DNA from: Salinirussus sp.
GTDB taxonomy: Archaea > Halobacteriota > Halobacteria > Halobacteriales > Haloarculaceae
Direction of reading: 5' to 3'
DNA: 10,575 bases
Assembly (NCBI GenBank): GCA_028275005.1
Contig: JAQCNN010000083.1
Coordinates: forward strand, 1 to 10,575
The notes beneath the pieces are model-generated. The model had not been told where the DNA came from. It saw nothing but the letters and a program-made list of their open reading frames with translations, and did not search any database. The first letter of the stretch is position 1. Each line of letters starts with the position of its first letter. Positions 7,293 to 10,575 of the stretch are shown here, one piece after another. Made by a program: the position numbers and the translations under genes.

Positions 7293-7957
7293 TCCGGGTC
7301 ACCCGTCACGTCTGAGATCACGGCTCTTGCTGTCTCTCGTGGGTTGTCGTCGGGGGTATCTAAAGCCTTCCAAACCGCGTCGGCCCTGACGACTGCCCGA
7401 ACCGCATCACGGCGCTGGTCTGCCGGTCTGTCCCGCAGTTCCGCGCGCAGGTCGGCGGTCAGCTCCGCGAGTTCGCCGGCCCCGTCCAGCGTCTCCGCTA
7501 TCTCCTGGCGGAGCCGTCGGGACAGCGCCGGCGCCCGACCGCCGGTCCCGACGCTCGCCACGACCGGGCCGTCCCTGACCGTTGCCGGGACGACTACCCG
7601 GTCGGTGTCGTACGACCCCGCCTCCTCGTCCTGGTCGACCCGGGACCGGTCGGCACGGTTCACTAACACGCCACGCGCCTCGGCCGCGCGCTCGACGGCG
7701 TCGTTCACCGCCGTGTCGTCGGTGGCGGCGACGACCAGCGCCGGCCCCACCCGGTCGAGCCACCCGGCCACGCTCCCTGGGGTGGGCACAGCCCGGATTA
7801 GCGCCACGTCCGCGTCCTCGAACTCCCCGGAAAAGTCGGGGGCGAGCACCACGACCTCGGCCTCGCGGGCAAAGCGACGGGCCTTCCGCGCGCCGACCGG
7901 CCCGCCCCCGAACACGAGCACCCGCTCGTCGGCAAAGTCGTGGAGCAGCGGTATCAT
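7289..7957 (-). CDS. Precorrin-2 dehydrogenase (siroheme synthase NAD-binding domain protein)
   Basis: Stand-alone precorrin-2 dehydrogenase (SirC/Met8/CysG-N family) of 222 residues. It oxidises precorrin-2 to sirohydrochlorin with NAD; some members also insert iron to form siroheme. The Rossmann loop VLVFGGGPVGARKA (13-26) matches the family GGGxVAxRK pattern. VVAATDDTAVN (75-85) holds the Asp region known to be catalytic in Met8p, and SVGTGGRAPALSRRLR (135-150) matches the second family block. There is no SUMT methyltransferase domain, so this is not a full-length CysG. The ATG at 7957 is preferred to a GTG 25 codons upstream: it starts the conserved MIPLLHDF segment and has a TTTAAC box 28 bases upstream. 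The 4-base overlap with hemA indicates an operon. In archaea siroheme is also a precursor of haem through the Ahb route, so this pair could feed both; this last point comes from family knowledge and is not visible in the sequence. Confidence 0.93.
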   Translation of the reverse strand: MIPLLHDFADERVLVFGGGPVGARKARRFAREAEVVVLAPDFSGEFEDADVALIRAVPTPGSVAGWLDRVGPALVVAATDDTAVNDAVERAAEARGVLVNRADRSRVDQDEEAGSYDTDRVVVPATVRDGPVVASVGTGGRAPALSRRLRQEIAETLDGAGELAELTADLRAELRDRPADQRRDAVRAVVRADAVWKALDTPDDNPRETARAVISDVTGDPE

Positions 7958-7982
7958 CGGCCTATATTCCGGGCTCGGCGTG

Positions 7983-7988
7983 GTTAAA
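7983..7988 (-). promoter_or_regulatory. TATA box of the precorrin-2 dehydrogenase-hemA operon
   Basis: TTTAAC on the minus strand (7988-7983), centred about 28 bases before the ATG at 7957. It is the same hexamer at the same spacing as the hsp20 promoter. A second AT-rich patch (AATATAGG, about 7961-7968) is too close to the start codon to be the TATA box of a leaderless message. Confidence 0.65.
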
Positions 7989-8028
7989 CCGTTCGTCGCC
8001 GGCCGTCCACCGTGGCGACTCTCCACCC

Positions 8029-8472
8029 TCACTCCAGGGTGTCCCCCGGGCTGTCGGCGTCACCGCGGACCCCTGTCACCTCGTAGCCCGCCTCGCGGGC
8101 TGCCGCCTGGACCGCCTCGTGGTCGGCGTCTGCCTCGTAGTACAGCACGATGTCGAACGCGCCGTCCCGGAGCAGCTGCTGGCACTCCCAGACGAACTCC
8201 TCGCCGTCGAGTGTCAGCCCCTGGTGCTGGTTCGAGGAGAACTCGGCGCTGTCGTTGCCTGACTCGACGTACGTGTCGGTCGGTTCGTGCCCCGCGGCCT
8301 CGGCGACGATCTCACCCACCTCGAGTGTGGCCTGGTGCATCTGCGTCTCCTGGCTCCCGTCGAACTCCGTGTGAACGATGAGCCCGTTGAGGGCGACCTC
8401 GCCGGGCTGGAGCAACTGCCAGGTCCGCTGGACCAGGTCGGTGTCCTGCTGTCCGGCGCTCGCGTCGGTCAT
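8029..8472 (-). CDS. Small conserved haloarchaeal protein, possibly DUF5778 family
   Basis: Acidic soluble protein of 147 residues without signal peptide or membrane segment. From memory it resembles a haloarchaea-specific family I believe is called DUF5778; that name needs a database check. Likely conserved blocks are LLQPGEVALNGLIVHTEF (20-37), a central VGEIVAEAAGHEPTDTYV (52-69), the polar SSNQHQGLTLDGEEFVW (79-95), and a C-terminal beta-alpha-beta-like end FDIVLYYEADADHEAVQ (105-121) then GYEVTGV. No catalytic motif is recognised and the function is unknown. Acidic composition and GC-rich third positions support it as a real gene. The ATG at 8472 is preceded by an A-rich stretch with no clear TATA box at the usual distance (GTGTAAGC near 8497-8504 is weak), so it might be transcribed from the promoter at 8849-8856 together with the GC-rich non-coding stretch. 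It precedes the tetrapyrrole operon by 71 bases. Confidence 0.85.
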   Translation of the reverse strand: MTDASAGQQDTDLVQRTWQLLQPGEVALNGLIVHTEFDGSQETQMHQATLEVGEIVAEAAGHEPTDTYVESGNDSAEFSSNQHQGLTLDGEEFVWECQQLLRDGAFDIVLYYEADADHEAVQAAAREAGYEVTGVRGDADSPGDTLE

Positions 8473-8848
8473 ACCTATTTTTTCGTGCCACGAGGCTTAC
8501 ACCTCACGGTTGTCGGGTGTCGGTCGCCGTCACGGCTGGCGGGCTGTGGGCCACGGCGCCGTCGCCGGCGGTGACACCGACCCGTCGGCTCTGTCCGCGG
8601 TAGTCGCCGGCTACCGCACCCCAGCCACGGTTACAGTCACACGAGGGCCCCTCCTCCGGAGCCCGTAGGGCCTGCTCGGTGTCGAGTTCCGCCGTCTCCC
8701 GCCCCCACGGGCCGGGGCCCCCAACGGGCCCCGGATGAACGGAGAGTCCCTCGGCCGCGTCGTTGGTCTCGGTGAAACGAACCCCCCGGCCCGCCCGACC
8801 AGGACTGCCGCGGCGTTGCTGGTGTCCCGACGGGCCCCGTAGGCGGCG
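8473..8848 (-). ncRNA. Candidate structured non-coding RNA in a GC-rich intergenic stretch (identity and strand unresolved)
   Basis: No credible protein is encoded between the small haloarchaeal gene and uppS: the longest open frame here is Arg- and Gly-rich with no halophile acidity. By hand count, bases 8521-8820 are 75 percent GC (225 of 300), unusual for haloarchaeal intergenic DNA, which tends to be poorer in GC than genes. Perfect inverted repeats are present: a 9-bp stem with a 5-base loop (8712-8720 with 8726-8734) and a 7-bp stem with a 7-base loop (8597-8603 with 8611-8617), plus the palindrome ACGGCGCCGT near 8553-8562. On the minus strand a strong TTTTAATA box at 8856-8849 would start a transcript near 8825-8830. 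Length and composition would suit a stable RNA of about 300 bases such as RNase P or SRP RNA, but I could not find their conserved cores by eye, so this is a candidate only. Confidence 0.35.
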
Positions 8849-8856
8849 TATTAAAA
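8849..8856. promoter_or_regulatory. Strong AT-rich TATA element usable in both directions (uppS and the GC-rich stretch)
   Basis: TATTAAAA on the plus strand reads TTTTAATA on the minus strand, and it is the only strongly AT-rich octamer in the 428-base region. For uppS (plus) it would put the transcription start about 20 bases before the ATG at 8901, giving a short leader. On the minus strand it would start a transcript into the GC-rich non-coding stretch near 8825-8830. Which direction is used cannot be decided from sequence alone. Confidence 0.6.
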
Positions 8857-8900
8857 GGTGGTGGGGCAGCAGATAACACAAGACTGATACCGAGTCCATC

Positions 8901-9833
8901 ATGGGTATCCGACAGATGCGACCACGCCTGCGCCGGCTCGCGGACGCCGCCTACGAGCGGCTGTTACGGGCCGAGCTCTCCGAGACCCCGTCACACGTGG
9001 CGGTCATTCAGGACGGGAACCGTCGGTACGCCGACAAACAGGGCGGAGACGCCGCCGACGGCCACCGCGCGGGCGCCCAGACCACCGAACAGCTGCTCGA
9101 CTGGTGTGACGAACTCGGGGTTCGTGAGGTCACCCTCTACGCCTTCTCCACGGAGAACTTCGAGCGGCCGGCCGAGGAGCGCGAACACCTCTTCGACCTG
9201 ATCGCCGAGAAGCTCCGGGAGTTCGCCAACGCCGACCGGGTTCACGACGCCGGGGTCCGGATCCGCGCCATCGGCGACCGCGACCGTCTCCCGGAGCGGG
9301 TCCGTGCGGCCATCGACTACGCCGAGCGCCGGACCGACGGGTACGACCAGCTCTTCCTCAACATCGCGCTGGCCTACGGTGGCCGGGCGGAGTTGCTCGG
9401 GGCCGCCCGCGACATCGCCCGCGAGGTGGCCGCCGCCGAGCGCGACCCGACCGAGGTCGACGTCGAGGCCGTCGAGGCGGCGCTGCCGGAGGGGCCAACC
9501 CGGGACGTCGACCTCATCGTCCGCACCGGGGGTGACGAGCGCACCTCGAACTTTCTCCCCTGGCAGGCAAACGGCAACGAGGCCGCCGTCTACTTCTGTA
9601 CCCCCTACTGGCCGGAGTTCCGGAAGATCGACTTCCTCCGGGGGATCCGGACCTACCAGCACCGCGAACAGTCCTGGCGCCGTACCCGGGCTCGTCGCGC
9701 GCTGGCGCTCGTCAGCGCGCTCGGCAGTGACGCCGACGTCCCTCGCGCCCGAACGGTGCTCCGGCGGTTCCGGGATGCCCTCCCTAGCGGCGAGCGCGAG
9801 ACCGCAGAGGAGGTCGAACAGCCGGCGGACTGA
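8901..9833 (+). CDS. uppS: Cis-prenyltransferase (undecaprenyl/dolichyl diphosphate synthase type)
   Basis: Z-type polyprenyl diphosphate synthase of 310 residues. It adds isopentenyl diphosphates to an allylic primer to make the long polyprenyl carrier; in haloarchaea this becomes dolichol phosphate used for N-glycosylation of surface proteins. The five family regions are present: HVAVIQDGNRRYA (32-44) with catalytic D38 and the N40-R41-R42 diphosphate site, GHRAGAQTTEQLLDW (54-68), TLYAFSTENF (78-87), the C-terminal RTGGDERTSNFLPWQ (208-222), and YWPEFRKIDFLRGI (236-249). Q37 replaces the methionine usual before the catalytic aspartate. The N-terminal 30 residues are basic and amphipathic, and the last 50 form a charged extension beyond the usual core, so the protein is longer than the roughly 250-residue bacterial enzyme. 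The ATG at 8901 is chosen; a second ATG five codons later is possible. It is the only plus-strand gene here and converges with the stress protein. Confidence 0.95.
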   Translation: MGIRQMRPRLRRLADAAYERLLRAELSETPSHVAVIQDGNRRYADKQGGDAADGHRAGAQTTEQLLDWCDELGVREVTLYAFSTENFERPAEEREHLFDLIAEKLREFANADRVHDAGVRIRAIGDRDRLPERVRAAIDYAERRTDGYDQLFLNIALAYGGRAELLGAARDIAREVAAAERDPTEVDVEAVEAALPEGPTRDVDLIVRTGGDERTSNFLPWQANGNEAAVYFCTPYWPEFRKIDFLRGIRTYQHREQSWRRTRARRALALVSALGSDADVPRARTVLRRFRDALPSGERETAEEVEQPAD

Positions 9834-9854
9834 CCCCCGCGACGGGCCGCCCCC

Positions 9855-9880
9855 ACGCCGGCTTGCCGGTCGGCCGGTGT
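9855..9880. other. Short hairpin between convergent genes
   Basis: ACGCCGGC (9855-9862) pairs with GCCGGTGT (9873-9880) as an 8-bp stem with one G-T pair and a 10-base loop. It lies in the 46-base gap between the ends of uppS and the stress-protein gene and touches the latter's stop codon. No T-tract follows on either strand, so it does not look like a typical archaeal terminator. Confidence 0.3.
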
Positions 9881-10281
9881 CACTTCTCGCCGCCGGTAAC
9901 CGAGACCGGCCGGTCGGCGTCGAGTAACACCGCCTGCGTGACACTGCCAAACAGCAGCGACCGGGCGGGTGACCGCTTGCGGCCGCCGAGCACGATGTGG
10001 TCGGCGTCGGTCTCCGCGGCCACCTCGAGGACCGCCGTTGCCGGGTCGCCGACCCGGGAGACCTGCTCGACGGCGATCCCCGCCTCCTGTAACCGGTCGT
10101 AGGCGACGCGCCCACCCGGGGTCTGCCGGGGGGCGGTCTCCGCCTCTCTCTCCTCGTCGTCGAACGCGTACAGCAGTGTAACCGTCACCGCCTCGCTGGC
10201 GTTCGGGAGTGCCTCGACGGTCTTTGCCTGTGCGACGCCCCGGGATTCACTGCTGTCAACCGGCATCAGTACGTGGTACAT
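9880..10281 (-). CDS. Universal stress protein, UspA family
   Basis: Single-domain universal stress protein of 133 residues with the alpha/beta nucleotide-binding fold of the UspA superfamily. Strand 1 reads MYHVLMPVDSSE (1-12), with the conserved aspartate D9. The phosphate-binding loop is LGGRKRSPARSLLFGSVTQAVL (starting at 98). The family pattern is G-x2-G-x9-G-S; here G99, G112 and S113 are kept but the second glycine is K102, as I recall for many haloarchaeal members. It ends with ADRPVSVT (122-129), matching the terminal strand of the fold. The ATG at 10281 has a TTTTGC element about 26 bases upstream, consistent with a leaderless message. The gene is transcribed toward uppS. Haloarchaea carry many Usp paralogues and the specific role of this one cannot be inferred; ATP binding is likely but not certain. 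Confidence 0.93.
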   Translation of the reverse strand: MYHVLMPVDSSESRGVAQAKTVEALPNASEAVTVTLLYAFDDEEREAETAPRQTPGGRVAYDRLQEAGIAVEQVSRVGDPATAVLEVAAETDADHIVLGGRKRSPARSLLFGSVTQAVLLDADRPVSVTGGEK

Positions 10282-10304
10282 GTGCTACCATGTCACATCC
10301 ATCG

Positions 10305-10310
10305 GCAAAA
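10305..10310 (-). promoter_or_regulatory. Probable TATA box of the universal stress protein gene
   Basis: TTTTGC on the minus strand (10310-10305), centred about 26 bases before the ATG at 10281. It is the only AT-rich hexamer at the right distance. It is a weaker match than the other TATA boxes in this window. Confidence 0.45.
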
Positions 10311-10358
10311 CCGTTCCGACGGGCGCCCCCCGGTTCCCACCGCTCACCGACCGAACTT

Positions 10359-10387
10359 CCGGAAGACTCGCGCTGGTCGTCTTCCGG
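10359..10387. repeat. Perfect 9-bp inverted repeat beside the poly-G region
   Basis: CCGGAAGAC (10359-10367) and GTCTTCCGG (10379-10387) form a perfect 9-bp stem with an 11-base loop. The left arm itself lies in the 10-base palindrome CTTCCGGAAG (10357-10366). It sits upstream of the stress-protein promoter and three bases before the start of the G run. It may be a regulatory palindrome or a structure that disturbed sequencing. Confidence 0.5.
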
Positions 10388-10575
10388 CGTGGGGGGGGGG
10401 GGGGGGGCGCCCCCCCCCCAACAACACCGGGGGGGCGGGGGGTGGCCGGGGGCGCGGGGGGGGGCCCCCCCCAAACAAACCCCGGGGGGCGGGGTGGGCG
10501 CCCCCCCGCCGGGGGTTGGGCCGGGGCGCGCGGGGGGGCCGGGGGACCAGGGGGATATGTATGGCGCGGTGGAGC
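10388..10575. other. G/C homopolymer-rich end, probably low-quality sequence
   Basis: This end is almost entirely runs of G and C, including 17 consecutive G (10391-10407) and 10 consecutive C (10410-10419), with further runs to about 10555. Only scattered A and T occur until the last 25 bases. No gene or halophile codon pattern is visible, and the composition is unlike the rest of the window. It is most easily explained as erroneous contig-end sequence, though a real GC-rich structure cannot be ruled out. Confidence 0.6.

Noticed and set aside
7014..8381. A 455-codon plus-strand open frame opposite hemA, precorrin-2 dehydrogenase and the small haloarchaeal gene
   Set aside because: Ser/Arg/Pro-rich antisense shadow spanning three supported genes, with no motif.
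8478..8483. Run of six T on the plus strand as a terminator
   Set aside because: No plus-strand gene ends before it. On the minus strand it is an A-run just upstream of the small haloarchaeal gene start.
8473..8848. Direct assignment of the GC-rich stretch as RNase P RNA or SRP RNA
   Set aside because: I looked on both strands for the conserved RNase P CR-I and CR-V cores and the SRP helix 8 motif and found only loose resemblances, such as GGAGAGTCC and ACAGAGC, not enough to name it.
8504..8902. A 132-codon minus-strand open frame in the GC-rich gap
   Set aside because: Basic, Gly/Arg-rich composition unlike halophile proteins, no motif, and the TATA box lies inside it.
8991..10115. A 374-codon minus-strand open frame opposite uppS
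   Set aside because: It is the antisense of a complete, motif-rich uppS gene, and it also overlaps the universal stress protein gene out of frame. No family recognised.

Overview
The window looks like a stretch of chromosome from a haloarchaeon (class Halobacteria). Base composition is very GC-rich, the proteins are strongly acidic (many Asp and Glu, few Lys, almost no Cys), and several genes have archaeal TATA boxes (TTTATA, TTTAAC, TATTTA) centred 26-29 bases upstream of the start codon, as expected for leaderless haloarchaeal mRNAs. The gene content is housekeeping. From memory, much of the order resembles a Haloferax region, but I could not check this.

Layout. From about 8830 down to 1 every gene lies on the minus strand. 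Reading in the direction of transcription: a GC-rich non-coding stretch that may hold a structured RNA (8473-8900); a small conserved haloarchaeal protein (8029-8472); precorrin-2 dehydrogenase overlapping glutamyl-tRNA reductase hemA by 4 bases (tetrapyrrole synthesis); glutamate dehydrogenase; pterin-4a-carbinolamine dehydratase; a HAD phosphatase; an Hsp20 chaperone followed 16 bases later by a membrane-anchored ABC1/UbiB-type kinase; and aIF5A followed directly by an agmatinase-like gene that runs off the left edge. On the plus strand is a cis-prenyltransferase (uppS, 8901-9833), convergent with a universal stress protein (9880-10281, minus). The last 190 or so bases are dominated by G and C homopolymers and look like a low-quality contig end.

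How the genes work together. HemA makes the precursor of 5-aminolevulinate, and precorrin-2 dehydrogenase acts further down the branch to siroheme, which archaea also use to reach haem. aIF5A must carry a deoxyhypusine-type modification. The adjacent agmatinase-like gene fits the modification route proposed for Haloferax volcanii, where agmatine rather than spermidine is thought to be the donor. UppS makes the polyprenyl (dolichol-type) lipid carrier used for protein glycosylation. The other genes appear to be independent units, several with their own promoter.

I found no mobile element, CRISPR array, tRNA, rRNA or defence system. The best candidate for something undescribed is the 428-base GC-rich non-coding stretch with strong inverted repeats and a two-sided TATA element upstream of uppS; its identity is unresolved.
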